Assembly (NCBI RefSeq): GCF_000237925.1
Contig: NW_017386025.1
Span: 1,116,001 to 1,180,000, forward strand
Reading direction: 5' to 3'
Source: Schistosoma mansoni
Taxonomy: Eukaryota; Platyhelminthes; Trematoda; Strigeidida; Schistosomatidae
DNA: 64,000 bases
Below are positions 34,166 to 47,025 of the stretch, piece by piece. The stretch's first letter is position 1; every line of letters begins with the position of its first letter. The position numbers and the translations under genes are program-made. The notes under the pieces are model-generated. The model had not been told where the DNA came from. It was given only the letters and a program-made list of their open reading frames with translations, and ran no database searches.

Positions 34166-34604
34166 ACAATAAATTCATTCCACAAGTTAATTTTATTTCA
34201 AATCTCCTAAGAATACAAATCGAACTTTTTTTCTCTTCAAGTGGAATTCACCTAGTACGTTGTACGTAGGTAGATATTTCATGTTAAAAATATTGTAAAC
34301 ATTTTAATATTATATTTTGATTGTTTCTACTTTATTACATTGGTGTTATTTGTATCATTAAAAAAGAATTTTCATTCCCATTTTTACTGAAAACAATAAC
34401 AAAATAAAATATCTTGTGATCTGAAAGACTTGTGATTTAGTCTCTTGTGCAAATTACATTTGACAAGAAGCTTTTTTTCCCATTCAAGTGTAAAAGTGAA
34501 AACTTTGTCTTTCTTTTATGAAAGTGTTGACGATATGTTCACCAGATTAGTTTCCTTCTATTAAGAATTTTTCTGATCATATTATTTTGTTATACAGTGT
34601 TTAT

Positions 34605-34800
34605 TTTACAAGCAAGGGTGGATAATGCTAGAAGTGGAATCCAGGATGCACAGATTGTCCTATTTGGGACTCGTTAGTTGGATGTATCTGAATCTCAGAG
34701 TTGATGTTCACACTGGGACTCGAACCCAGTACCTTTCGCTTCAAACGCCATCACGTTATCCATTCAGCTACTGAGTCCTGATAGCCACTTGCTTGTGCAA
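34605..34800 (-). repeat. Sm-alpha-type SINE, full tRNA-like body
   Basis: On the minus strand: 'GACTCAGTAGCTGAATGGAT', B box GGTTCGAGTCC, then a hammerhead with core CTAACGA (G5 lost) and GGACAATC in place of GGACGAAA. Probably inactive. First of three closely packed copies. Confidence 0.8.
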
Positions 34801-34819
34801 TGAGATAAAGTTTAAATTT

Positions 34820-35290
34820 ACTTGATATTGTTTAATTATATCTTCGCTTTAATGTTTAGGGGTGCAGTTGATCAGTCTGTTATTGGCATATGTGCATCCT
34901 ATGCGAACTGCCTCGATATTGCTTTAAGTCACTAGCCTTATAAGCAAAAGTGAATATTAGCTAGCAGTGGAATCCAGAACTCAAGTGGCTATCAGGACTA
35001 AGTAGCCAACTGGATAACGCAATGGTTTTTGAAGCAGATGATTCTGGGTTCGAATCCCAGAGTGAACATTAACTCTGAGATTCAGGTACATCCAGCTGAT
35101 GAGTTCCAAATAAGACAAAACGTGCGTCCTGGATTCCACTTCTAGCCACTAATCACCCTTGCTTGTAATGCTTGCAAATTAAGACAATATTGAGGCAATC
35201 CATGCAGGACGCACATACGCCAATAAGAGACTGACCAACTGCAGTCCTAAACATCAATCGGGAGATTGAATTAAAAAATACCGAGTGAAT
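34820..35290. repeat. Sm-alpha-type head-to-head pair
   Basis: 34820-34980 is antisense ('CTGCCTCGATATTGCTTTAA', 'GCTAGCAGTGGAATCCAG'). 34981-35290 is a full sense copy with A-like box, B box GGTTCGAATCC, core CTGATGA and cleavage region GCGTC, but GAAA is changed to AAAA and stem II is mismatched. It ends with the 'GGCAATCCATGCAGGACGCA' segment. Confidence 0.75.
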
Positions 35291-35599
35291 TTACTGTTAT
35301 TCCTTTATTTAAAAAGGAACTAATTTTAGCAATGTTATTGTTATTTTTTCAGAGACTCCGGAAAAAGAAAAAAGAGGTGACAATAGTCATACACTCTTCA
35401 ATAGTTTCTGTTGTAAATAAAATACAATAATACACGACACATTTTTTTCCTTTCATAATAGTTATGTAATCCCTGCTGAAATCAGTTTTCGTATTTTGGT
35501 CAATTAAGGTGTTGTTATTATTATTATCATTATAATCAAAGTTGACTATTTTTTTTAGCAAATGGTAAACAAAAATAATAAAAAAATTAAGTTTTCAGA

Positions 35600-37230
35600 A
35601 AGAGAATTAGTTAACGAATATGTTTATTCTTTTATTTATCACAAATGAAATCGGTGAGAGAAATAGATTTCTTATTTTTATTCAAGAATGTTGAGAACTT
35701 ATTTGTGATTCGAATAGTTTATAAATAGATTTATAAAATTTCTTTTAGGTTTTGTGATTTTCTTGTTAGCTGAAGAGTAAATCGTCAAGTGAAGTGTTTG
35801 GAAAAACTTAAATTTGTTTGTTGTAAGGTGGTTGGAACCAAGAGATATTGATCTCGAGCTAGTTGGGAACTGTCAGTTAGATGTATCTATAATATTGAAG
35901 AAAAATGATTGAGTCATAGCCTGAGTTGTCAAACGTCATAGTCAGAAACAGGAACCAACTAACACAAAATCTAGAATTACGGGTTATTGTAAATTTTTAA
36001 ATTTACTGTTACTGATGAGTACCCGCCCTAACTTTCATTTGAATAGGCGGGTCCTACTGTTCATTAGTGAGTATATAATCAGTAATTCACTCGATGTTTT
36101 GTGATGATTTGTGTACATTTACACTTTTCACTATGAAAGAATTTCATATTTAGATTTTGATTAAATAATTCATCGATATTATCTTTGAAAGTCCTAGATC
36201 CAATGTCATGTAGATTCATTAGTCTGCGCTTTTTAAAATTTCACAACTAGAACTGAGAAACAAATTTTAGTTGACACCTAGTTTTCATTGTTCTCATATT
36301 AATTTAATTTTGTGATAATGCAAACTTTTGCTATTTCGTTCAAAATATCAATGATTGAACATTTGGATTATTGATTTGAAACCAATTTTATTTTAATAAT
36401 TAATTATTTTTGTTATTTATTCCAATGATTCCGTTTCAAACTTTCGTCTTTATTATTGAAAATAATCTTTAGAGACTACTTATCGCCAACTTTCCCATCT
36501 ATTTTAAGTTTTTCAGAGCTAGTAAATCTTGTCAACTTTTCATTTGCAATGCTGATGGATTTTTTTTATTTCCTAGGAGTCCCAAGATATTTCTGCAAGT
36601 ATTTGGCAAACCCAGAAACTTAATTAGGCAAATACAGAATATATTTGTACAAAAACACTAATCTACTCATATATAAGCAATAGTAGTCTTAAAATACTTG
36701 TAAAGTGACTGTGAAATTATTTATTTTACAAGGGTTCGATTCAGTAGAAAAATTTACTATTCTGCCAGTGACTGTATATAATACGTTTCTTGATTAGAGT
36801 TTTATCTAAACATCAGTGATTTAGCTAACTAATTGTTCACACTACCAAATTTAGTTATTTCGCAAAATAACAAAACTATCATCGACCGCCAAATTATCTG
36901 ATAAGTATTCTCTGGTTTTTAATAATCTCTCAGGTAATATTGATCTATGATGATAAAAGTACATATCAACATATTATTAATCTTTACAATTTTATTAAGT
37001 TAAATCATTTTATGATAATTACTTATAGAGGAGTAGTAGTTGATTCATTAATGAAAATACTGCAATGATTATAAATCTTTCTGGCTTTTAGATAATAGTT
37101 AAGTGGGGAAAAGTGAATAAATAATCGCGTGTAAGTTATCAATATAAGCATAAAATCTATATGAAAACTTTCAACATCCATAGAGAAAAGATACATCTTG
37201 ATAATATGTCTTAATATCGTTGATGCTGAC
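35600..37230. other. intergenic, nothing recognised
   Basis: AT-rich unique sequence. A weak resemblance to Sm-alpha near 35860-35890 ('GTTGGGAACTGTCAGTTAGA') is too poor to annotate on its own. Confidence 0.5.
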
Positions 37231-37232
37231 AT

Positions 37233-37619
37233 TACTTACTTACTTACGCCTGTTACCCCTCGTCGAGGAGCATAGGCCGCACACCAGTTTTCTAAATCCA
37301 ACCATGTCCCAAGCATTCCTTTCCAGTTCTTTCCAGTTAATATTCATCCTTTTCATATCTGCTTCTATTTCCCAGCGTGATGTGTTCTTTGGTCTTCCTC
37401 TTTTCTGCTTCCCTTCCGGATTCCAAGTTAGGGATTGTCTCGTGATGCAGTTTGGTGATTTTCTCAATGCCTGTCCCATCCACTTCCAACATCTTTTCCT
37501 AATTTCTTCTTCAGCTGGAAGCTGGTTTGTTCTCTCCCATAAAACGCTGTTGCTGATAGTATCCGGTCAGTGAATGCTGAGTATTTTGCGAAGACAACTG
37601 TTTATAAATACTTGTACAT
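37233..37619 (-). mobile_element. RTE-type LINE 3' fragment (copy 3, subfamily b)
   Basis: Minus strand: [51 protein letters not shown], then stop inside the (GTAA)n tail. The reading frame is open for 79 codons, upstream of which it is truncated near 37619. RTE elements are known for a 3' UTR reduced to short repeats, as here. Confidence 0.85.
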
Positions 37620-37784
37620 TTAAAATGTAAGTATTCATTAAAACATTAAAACTTTTAAAATCCTAGACAGTTTAAAATAGTAATTTTAAATAATGTACTG
37701 AATTATCTTTATAGTTTATAAATGTAGTCGTATAATGATAGTATTGTTCAGTAGTATATACCAAGTTTACTTTATTGTCTTATA

Positions 37785-37965
37785 ACTTGTGGTGTCGGTT
37801 GATATGTTAAGCTCATTTACTTTATTTTAGCTTCTGGACAAGCCAATTCACCCATCCATTATAAGTTATGTTTTGACGTTGTTAATTATTCACCTACCAA
37901 CTCTGACTGTTTTTATATGAGCCTATGTGTGTGTACACTTTCTATCTTATTCAGCAAATGTCTGT
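37785..37965 (-). repeat. LTR-element-like repeat, copy (partner 43235-43450)
   Basis: Reverse complement resembles 43235-43450: shared 'TTATTTTAGCTTCTG-ACA' and 'GTTGTTAATTATTCAC'. No coding sequence recognised. The region from 37970 to 39700 contains nothing else identifiable. Confidence 0.5.
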
Positions 37966-39722
37966 CATTTATTTTTATCTGACTATAAATATTGATTAAC
38001 GCTTGATTAAAGTGAGTTGGCTTATCCGTCATCTCCAATGCGTGTCATTTATGCTTCGCTCGCTGATATTTGCTCATGTGCTTATAGCTTTCTGGCCTGT
38101 GCTATTTTACAATAAACTGTAGCTGCCGCTTCTTTTTGCCTTCTGATTTTATGCACCGTTAAGATTTGAGTTATAACGGTTATTGAGGTGAAAGATTAAC
38201 GAAGGATTGCACTACAAACTAAATAAATATAAAACTAATGTATACAGTGTAGAATTGAACACATGAGAAATCGATTCATAGTCATATATTTGTAAGTATT
38301 CAGTCTTGGATCTATTCAGGGTAAACAATTTCAAAGTATTAAGTTTTCAGATTTTAATTCCGTTTGAATAAAAATTAATCATAAAAGCATTTTCTGATTG
38401 TTGTGTAATTATTTTAAAAAAATTATATAATTGAATTTTACACTATCCGCAAGAAATCCATTAACTTCTCTATGATCATCATTGTAATCAGAAATATTTA
38501 TCTATTTGATTCCGATAAGTAACAATGCCCACTAAATAATATGTTAGCTATCTGTGTACATTTAAGAATCATTTCATATTGTCTCTTCATCAAACGTCAT
38601 GATTGTAATCCAGTTTAATGTCATAAAATTGAGCAATAACAGTTCTGTTATGCTCTTAGATATCCAATACCATATAGGGGTAACTAAGGTTGTTCGACAA
38701 GTATGAACGATTGGTTAGAGATAGTTGAGTAGACAGCTTCATAATCGTAGTGAGTAGGATCGGAGCTTCTAATTATTTATCGTAAACGAAGAATGCTCAA
38801 TAAGTGTAAGCCATAAGCTTGTGATGATTACATCTTTGCCTTTTGTTCACACAATACATTGGTAGTACTTAATGAGTGGTTTAATAAGGCCTTATGGTAG
38901 ATCTGCTTCTCGACCTGTGTAGAGGTGATATATTTCAACTGTTCAGAGGACGTAAAAGTTGTACCAATATTTCTATGGTTGAACCTCTGATATGATTAAT
39001 ATCAGAACTTACATTATTATGGCTTTTTTATTCACAGGGTATCTTCTCAAAACTTTATTTACAACAGCTTAGAATCAGATGAGTGGTCAAAAATGCCTCT
39101 CTATTAATCTGATTCATAACTTATACGATACTGGACAAAAACCAAACCACAACACAACGTAATTTGAAAATTTTAATAAGTAGTATAAATCTGAGTAACT
39201 TACTAATATTTACCTGTTTGTCATTGTTAACCGGTCAAAGATATACCATTGTTGATGATTCAGAAGAAAGTATACAAGTATGACAATTTACAAAAAATTT
39301 ATAATAACGGATCATCAAAAGGAATGGAATATAATTGATGAAAGAATAAATATCTAAGTTCATATTTCTTTACGTTTTTCGACTCTTTTCATCAGATATT
39401 AAGTTACTTCAAGCGAGTACAATGGAGTCATTCAAGTGATCACTTCATTACACACTCTTGTTATCTATGATGATTGTATCATGAAGTGTTTGAGATTATA
39501 AGTTCAATGTTTACTATCAAATCTGATAACTTACTAATTAATTAGCTAGAATAAATTTTCAGGTTCCAAAAGACTTTATGAGATGGTTTACGATAAAATT
39601 ACTTCAGAGGGATATGATGTGAATAGCAATTAATAATCTTTTTTTGCTGCTTTACTGATAACAGTCTATACTGTAAAACATACAGAAAACCGGTAATTTT
39701 ATAATTTAAACCTTAAGTTACT

Positions 39723-40154
39723 TACTTACTTACACCTGTTACTCCCAATGGAGGATAGGCCGCTGACCAGCATCCTCCAACACACTATGTCCTGGACCTT
39801 CCTTTCTAGTCCTATCCAACTTTTGTTCATTCTCCTCATGTCTGTCTCTGTTTCTCGGCGTATTGTGTTCGTTGGTCTTCCTCTTTTCCTTTGACATTTA
39901 GGATTCCATGTGAGGGCTTGCCTTGTGATGCAATTGGGTGATTTCCTCAATGTGTGTCCTATCGACTTCCAGTGCTTCTTCCTGATTTCTTCCTCTGCCG
40001 GATGGAATCTGGTTTGTTCTCTCCCACAGTAGCTTGTTGCTTATAGTGTCTGGCTAAGGGATCCGAAGTATCTTGCGTAAACAACTGTTAATAAACACCT
40101 GTATCTTCAGGATGATGGCTTTTGTAGTTCTCCACGTCTCCGCCCCCCACACCA
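39723..40154 (-). mobile_element. RTE-type LINE 3' fragment (copy 4, subfamily a)
   Basis: Minus strand: [49 protein letters not shown], then the (GTAA)n tail. TAAGTTACT occurs at both borders (39714-39722 and 40155-40163) and is a probable 9-bp target duplication. Confidence 0.87.
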
Positions 40155-40539
40155 TAAGTTACTATAATTAAATTATAATTTTACGAATAAATCCCTGAGT
40201 TTTAAATGAAAATATTTCCGAAAACTAAAGAGAAAGTATTTAATAACAGAATATAAATTTGAATAAAATTGAAAAGAAATATAATAAAATAAAGTTACTT
40301 TTCGAGTTAACAAATTCCAGTTTACCTATTTCAAAAGAAGACAAAAACAAATTGATACATGTAAAAAAACAGAGACACTTTAACACAAATTTTTTTCTCT
40401 AATATTATAGAATACTTTTCTATATAATTCATTTATTAGTGATCAATAATAGAAACAACAATGCGTACTTTAAAACATCCTAACGATGTCCATAGGATAT
40501 AAGTTAGTTCAAACAATTCAGGAAATGAAGTTGGATGGT

Positions 40540-40915
40540 GGCTAGCAGTGGGATCCTGGACGCGCGTTTCTTCCTATCCCGGACTTGTCAGCTGGATGTA
40601 CCTGCATCTCACAGTTGATATTTACTCTGGGACTCGAACCTATTACCATTCGCTTTAAACACCATCGCGTTATTCACCTAGGTACTAAGTTAATTCTGAG
40701 ATGTAGATACATTCAGCTGACGAGTCCCAAGCAGGACGAAACGCGCGTTCTGGATTCCACTTCTAGCCACTATTCATCCTTGCTTATAATGCGTTTTACT
40801 TAAGGTAATATCGAAGCAATCCATACAGGATGCACATATTTCAATAACAGATTGATCAATTATAGTCCCAAACATCAATTAGAAGATTTAAACAAACAGT
40901 ACCAAATGAATCAAG
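40540..40915. repeat. Sm-alpha-type head-to-head pair
   Basis: 40540-40690 is antisense (decayed hammerhead, core CTGACAA); 40691-40915 is sense and carries an intact-looking ribozyme, then 'GCAATCCATACAGGATGCAC'. The join removes the tRNA-like body of the right-hand unit. Confidence 0.8.
40707..40760 (+). ncRNA. hammerhead ribozyme (Sm-alpha type), core intact
   Basis: Stem I is ATTCAG (40711-40716) with CTGGAT (40750-40755), one G-U pair. Core CTGACGA; stem II GTCC/GGAC; GAAA; palindromic stem III ACGCGCGT; cleavage triplet GTT, which fits the NUH rule although GTC is usual. Activity is inferred from structure only. Confidence 0.7.
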
Positions 40916-41799
40916 TAGGTGGAAGAAAACAATTAGCTTTCAGTAATCAGCAACTTATATAACCTCATACTGTTATTTTTAAGAAATGCCCAGCTTCATT
41001 AGCTAGTTGGTTTACTTATCTTATGTACTTCAAATAAGGGAAACGTATTACTTTAAATCTTACTGTTAGCTTCTATCAAAATTACTATATCCATATATAA
41101 TCTTCAAAAAAAACAAACGGATAATTTAATAGGGTTCGTTAGTTTTGATAATAATGAAAAAAAATGTTATTTGAAACGTGATTTCTTTTTTTTCTCTCTC
41201 TATCCTAATTTTTCTATATTCCGATCTATTTTTTGTTGTTGTTGTTGTTGGTTTCCTTCACTCGTTAGTTGTTGTCCTCATTTAAATAATCTCATAAACT
41301 TGAACAAAAAAAGAACGAAACATATTCTGAAAACAGTGTTTATAGTTCTGTGAGAAAACAAAAAAAATAATACAAAAACTGGAAAGTTATTCTGTTTCTA
41401 TAAGATATTTAGGTGTGTGTGGGGGGGGGAAGGGGTAGAGATGAATGGAGAATATGATAAAGATATATTCATTCATTACAATATATTAGAATTCATGTTA
41501 CAAAATAAAATGGGTCAACAAATTTTTTTGTGTAAATGAAAAATGCTGTTGAATTTATTTCTTTAGAAAGTTCAGAAAAAAACTGTTTATTTATTGTATA
41601 ATTTAATCAATATACAAAGAAATTGAAGTAATGAATAAAAAATATTTGCTATGGAGAGTTGTTTTGTGGTTTGTGCTACTGATATCGATAGATATATTAG
41701 TAGTATGTAACATTAGTCGAAAATGAAATACCTGATGACAGAAGGTTAAGAAGAGAAAGAGAATATAGAATGGTTGATGTGGGAACTAAAGCACAATGA

Positions 41800-41930
41800 A
41801 GTGTGAGACGATTGATTGACATTTTGCATTGGAAGTATTTACTGTATGGTACTCAGATTATATTAAGACATGCTGTAATTTTGTATTCAAATACATTCGA
41901 TTGTCTCCACTTGCGTTCTCGTTCACTACA
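41800..41930 (-). repeat. solo-LTR-like unit, 5' fragment
   Basis: On the minus strand it begins TGTAGTGAACGAGAACGC and continues with GTGGAGACAATCG, as in the copies at 24045 and 60052; diverged and truncated. Confidence 0.5.
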
Positions 41931-42029
41931 GTTTTTTTTCAAATATAATTAAACTCCATCAGGGAATATTTTCAAGATAGATTTCACGTTTCAGAGCAAA
42001 GATATCACTGGTAAAATTCAATTTGCAAT

Positions 42030-42130
42030 GTTGAAATCACGAACTGATTTTAGCTCGACTAATAATGAAAACCCGGAAGCACTGGAACATCATTTCATCA
42101 TAGTGTAAGACTCCTCAGTAGTACATTTCA
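42030..42130 (-). repeat. SINE-B end fragment
   Basis: 'TTGAAATCACGAACTGATTT', 'ATGAAAACCCGGAAGCACTG' and 'AAGACTCCTCAGTAGTACAT' are the antisense end and decayed hammerhead of SINE-B. Confidence 0.6.
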
Positions 42131-42929
42131 GAAATATTAAACAAGCGGCGATGTCAAGGTGGAATGAAATAAAATGAACAATAAAGCAATTTACGATTGA
42201 GTAAAAAATTTATAAAATAAATGATTGATAGAGATGAAGTCTAGAATCCAGATTATTGTAAATGTACTGAGCCGTGTAAAATTGAGAACAACAACGAGTC
42301 TTCTTGGAACTCTAAGCACTATCAAAATGTTTAGAACGGTACATTCATTCAGATGAAGCTATTCAATGGAATCGACTACAAAGTCATTTGATGTTCGGTC
42401 AGAATGTAATTGAACTAATCTGTATTATACTAATCCTGAATTTTCTACATAAGGAATAAACTAACGGATTATCTCTCATTGTTACTAAGTCCTTAAATAC
42501 AAATAGTACAGACATATTAAAGTTAAAACAAACGTTTACCAAACCTATATTGTGTGATGAAAGCTTCATAGTTAGATATAGATGACCTAAATGTCTAATT
42601 ATTGCTTCGATAAAAAACTATGGGATTATTTGAGTTATATGGTTAATGATAACAAATAATAGATACCTTATCCATGCTCTGATATCAAAATATCACTTAC
42701 TTTTAATCAATAAATGTTGTGCAAAATTTACACGCATGTTTCTTATACTAATAACAGTAGTAACGAAAAATTACATTACACATTATAGTTTCTGATATCT
42801 GATTAAGACTATAGCAGCTCACATACATTCCGCTTTGTTCACATTTAATTTTATTAAGCCCTTTTATTAACTTATTTAACAGACAGAGTTATGAGTACAA
42901 CAACAACAACAACTTATCTTTACTATTGT

Positions 42930-43450
42930 GCCTTTATTATTGTTGCGCTTATATGCATGCGTACGCTTGAGTATCACTTACCGCCTACGCGTATATTCAT
43001 TCTGCTAGCTTCAGTGTTAGTCGCCTAAAAGATTCTTCTTCATTGACTAACTCGCTCGCTTTCTCTTCGGTACTCACATTTCATTTTTTTTCGTGTGCCT
43101 ATGGTATCGGTGATCCATATGTGGGGTAATAATAAACGTAAACAACGCTTCGTATTCGTCTTCCAATTTATACACTGTTGTGAGTAATCTAGTAACGGTT
43201 ATCAGGACGAGCGGTGTACAGAGTTTAAGAATTATATCGAATGCCGATCACCAAAGAATTGGTGAGCCCTACGTGATGAATAGAATGAGAAGTGTGCACA
43301 CATATACGCTCATATAACAACGGTCAAGATTGATAAGTGAATAATTAACAAGGTCAAAACGTGATTTAAGAAGAACGGATAAATTAGACTGTTCAGAAGC
43401 TAAAATAAATTATATGGGCTTAACAGAGCAACCGACACTACAAGACATTG
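42930..43450 (+). repeat. LTR-element-like repeat with adjoining internal sequence
   Basis: 42950-43210 resembles an LTR: AATAATAAAC near 43128 and an end at AACGGTTATCA, shared with 21475-21760. The following 43210-43450 ('GAATTGGTGAGCCCTACGTG') is shared in reverse with 37785-37965. No protein motif is left. Confidence 0.45.
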
Positions 43451-44255
43451 AATTATAGACCAAAACCTGAAATAAAAGACATTAAAAGTTGGTAAATAAA
43501 TGATTTTTTTCACTTCACTCACTTGATCACAAAAGCGATCGGAAGATACGAGTTTCATTCACGAGTCATTGAAAGTAAGGTCTTATTATTAATCTTATCA
43601 TTTACATAATACATTGTTATACAGACCAAATTTGTCTATGGAATCAATCTAGAACTTAAACTAGAAATTTGTTATGAAGTACACCTTTCAGCTAGGTGTA
43701 TAAAATAAAGCAACCAATTCATAGTGAAGATCTAAGTAATAGACAAATTCAGATAATAAATTTATATCGATACATTGAATCTTCTGAATGTACCAATGAT
43801 AGTTAATGTTGCAACATTTTATAGAATATTCTGTCCAAGTAAAGAATAGATATAGATTACCGCCATGAATTAAAATAGGAGACTTTAGGTTAAATATGAA
43901 CTGCATATTATTCAAAGTTTATTTATTAAACTGTGTACATAAGATACCTGATAGTCTTTGAGAGACTTTGATCCTACCATTGTATAAGATACATGACAAA
44001 TACTTTGTTCATACGATTTTATCTACCAATGAAATGAATATTAAGTAGTGTTAGTATTGCTCATGCTTTTGACAAATGAGAATCTACTGAATAAATGACG
44101 AATGATATAGGCAAATGTTTAAAATCTGCAGCAAAATAACTGAGATTATGGTAGTTGAATTCAAAACTGAACAAAGGAACACATAATAATTCATCTAAAA
44201 TGAAATTCACTTCAATATGTTCTGTGGTCGAAAGTAATCAAGAGGAAACTTGAGA

Positions 44256-44256
<1 letters not shown>

Positions 44257-44291
<35 letters not shown>
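44257..44291. repeat. (ATT)n microsatellite
   Basis: About 35 bp of ATT repeat, directly before the repeat shared with 2915-3000. Confidence 0.95.
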
Positions 44292-44293
<2 letters not shown>

Positions 44294-44329
44294 GCTTAAT
44301 TCAATATTCTACTTTGGTACAATACAGAA

Positions 44330-44430
44330 TTTTCAGCACAAAGTATTTCAACAAGTTTCCTTTTCCTATTTGTTGATCGATCGTGACGATAAATATTGAG
44401 TGATCGTCAATATAATGTTAGCAGTTCATC
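44330..44430. repeat. two-copy dispersed repeat (partner at 2915-3000)
   Basis: Shares 'GACGATAAATATTGAGTGAT' and flanking words with 2915-3000. A decayed SINE-B fragment follows at about 44595-44720 ('AGGAACGCTGGACAG', 'ACTTTTCAGCAGTGTGCATC'). Confidence 0.5.
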
Positions 44431-45675
44431 TTCTTATACAGAGAACCTCTTAGGTAGTTCCGTTCACTGAAGCATTTGGTGTAAGAAGTCAACCTAAATA
44501 ACTCTTGCAGATCTATAACGTATCATATCTATTCGGGCATATTTTGAAATCCAGATAATATTTACTAAAGATTAGTTTAATTTGAGATATTTTTGAAAGC
44601 CAGGAACGCTGGACAGTTATTTCATTGAAGTATGAGACTTTTCAGCAGTGTGCATCATTGACACCGGATTGGACTAAGTCCAAGATATTGAGGTCTTGAA
44701 GGGAATGCTTAGTCTCTCAAAGTATGAATAAGTGTTTTTTGGTCATTCGCTATCGTATACTGCTGAGGCCTGATTATTAAGATTACCAATTGTCTATCAA
44801 TTCCATTTTGTGAAACGAATTGTAATCAAATCAGATTGAATCAGCAATTGTCCAGACTTGAGGCTACAAGCATTTGAAATTAACAATGAGAATAAGACTT
44901 AAAATGGGATATAATGAGGAGTTTTAATGTTTTACTTAGGAAGAAACCCATTTTAAAAAAATAGGTCATATTTGTTGAGTAATCATCAAATGTTTTTTTT
45001 ACCATACTTACAACTTATTTTACTCAGTTTGACCAACTTTCACTAACTACTATTAATTATTAAGTAATATAAAATTATTAACGAATATTTAACCGTCATC
45101 TGTAACTTAAAAGTAATGCTGAATCCACTACTACTAAAAAAATTACATATTTTGAGCATAAATATATATTGTTATCGAGAAAAACAGCTTCAAGAATGGA
45201 ATTAAATTAAATATTTATACTTCATACAAATCTTAGGGAATTCAGTAAGCATAAGTGTTTTACGGGATTATAAGAAGCTCCTGTGACAAGTGTGGACAGT
45301 ATCAACTCTTTGAAACAACGAGCTAGCCCCTGTATTTTAAAAAGCGATAAATTCATCTCGAAAACAACAAAACTGTGCTTAGCATCTCTTAGAAAGAGGC
45401 GGAATTGAAAAGAGAGAAGCATGACCATTAAACGAAAGATCAAATAGAAAAGTCTGATATTATCAGATTGGGAAATACAAGCGAACTAACTGAAAATGTA
45501 GATGGGAAGGAAGAATATTGCGCAATCAAAGTGTCATTCCTTTAGACAGTGTAAATTATATTTCAGAATAAAAATGTGTGTTTTTTCTGCATCTTTTATT
45601 CTTCTTACATAATATGTTTCATCTTTTATTTTTCTTTAACCTTTACTCCCCATTAATTTCAATTTATAATCTTTG

Positions 45676-45744
45676 TAGTTGAAAGCATGAGTCAATTGAA
45701 GTCAACTAAGAAAATACTGAAATCTCCACAAAACCTCATCTGGA
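45676..45744 (+). repeat. 69-bp minimal SINE-B derivative with target duplication
   Basis: Only the two termini remain: 'TAGTTGAAAGCATGAGTC' and 'AAATCTCCACAAAACCTC'. It is bounded by the 11-bp duplication TATAATCTTTG (45665-45675 and 45745-45755). No tRNA-like part or ribozyme. Confidence 0.8.
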
Positions 45745-46824
45745 TATAATCTTTGATTTCAATCATTATAGTGTTACATTTTCAACAACCTTCAATCAAA
45801 CGCCACAATTAGATTTTTACTATTCTTGATATCCTTATCTATATCATGATTCCCTTTACTTACTTATAGGTGTTGTTTCTTTTTCGCCAAAATCAATTAC
45901 ACAGTATTGAATGCTTTATTTTGAGTCACAATTTTTTGTCTAATTCATTAATTTTCAATTTTTATATTAATGAATCAGTATATAATTACAAACTAACAGA
46001 TTTCGAGTAATTACAACAAAGCTGAATGTCAACTCATTATGAATGTTGTTAATATCCATAATTAGTAGTACAACAGTATGTTAATAACACCTCACTATTA
46101 CGTAATCGGATAGGACTTATGACTTAGAAAAGGTGATAGAAAATTTATTGATTGTACCAATTCTGAACTAAAGTGCTACACATAGTACGACTAGGGGTTG
46201 TGTAATGTACACTACTCTTTGGTTTTCAATAGTTACATAATTGATACTATGACATAACTTACAAAATATGCAAAATATATGAAATATAATCTATGAAATC
46301 ATTTGAACAATGATAATAAACTTTTTATGTGTTCATGTTTGATCTCCCATTGCCATTTAATGGTAGACTATATTGACTAACTTGAAACATTATCAAATAG
46401 AAAGAAAGATAGCTTCCCAAAGTATTTCATTATAGTTTAACGATCAGATAACTAGAAATATATTTTATTGTCTTTGCCAAATGATAATTCATATTATATA
46501 GATAACATTTATTATAGTTATAATGTCACAAAGGAGACAGAAACAAAATAGTTCCTTTTCAAATTATACAAACAATAAGATTAATTGACTGTTTTATTAT
46601 TCTGAAATATTCCTTGCAATTTCCTAAACATGATTACGTAACAGTTTTTTTTAAAAAGTTGACTTTTATTTTGATAAATGTTTAAAATGATTAATAAATA
46701 GTCACTTGTTCATAATGGTTTAAATGTTTGTATACTTCATATGTTTATAGATAACATTACTATTTTAGGAAATAAAGCGAAAACTATCAAACAATTGAAA
46801 CTTTTTTCATTTATCTATGTACAT

Positions 46825-47025
46825 ACTATTAGCGTTCGTACGTGAGACCGATAGGTCCTGGGTTCGAATCTCGCAAGGCAGGATCGTGGATGCTCACTGC
46901 TGAGGAGTTCCACAATAGGACAAAACGGTCATCCAGTCCTTCCACGTTTTTCATGGTGGTCTAGCTTCAATGACTCATGATCTTACCTATTACAATTACT
47001 ATAATATCCACAAAAACCCCTTCTG
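46825..47025 (+). repeat. SINE-B copy, 5'-truncated
   Basis: B box GGTTCGAATCTC, 'GGATCGTGGATGCTCACTG', core CTGAGGA, but stem II GTTCC/GGAC is weakened and GAAA has become AAAA. Ends 'CCACAAAAACCCCTTCTG'. From 47030 to 47900 nothing was recognised. Confidence 0.75.

Noticed and set aside
37220-37573. 117-codon open frame on the plus strand, and similar frames at 48208, 52643, 58384 and 62649
   Set aside because: These are antisense readings of RTE fragments; their similarity to each other comes from the RTE sequence on the other strand.
45222-45443. 73-codon open frame on the minus strand, in a slightly GC-richer patch
   Set aside because: No recognisable domain, no splice context, and the plus strand reads equally well in broken pieces; could be an old retroelement.
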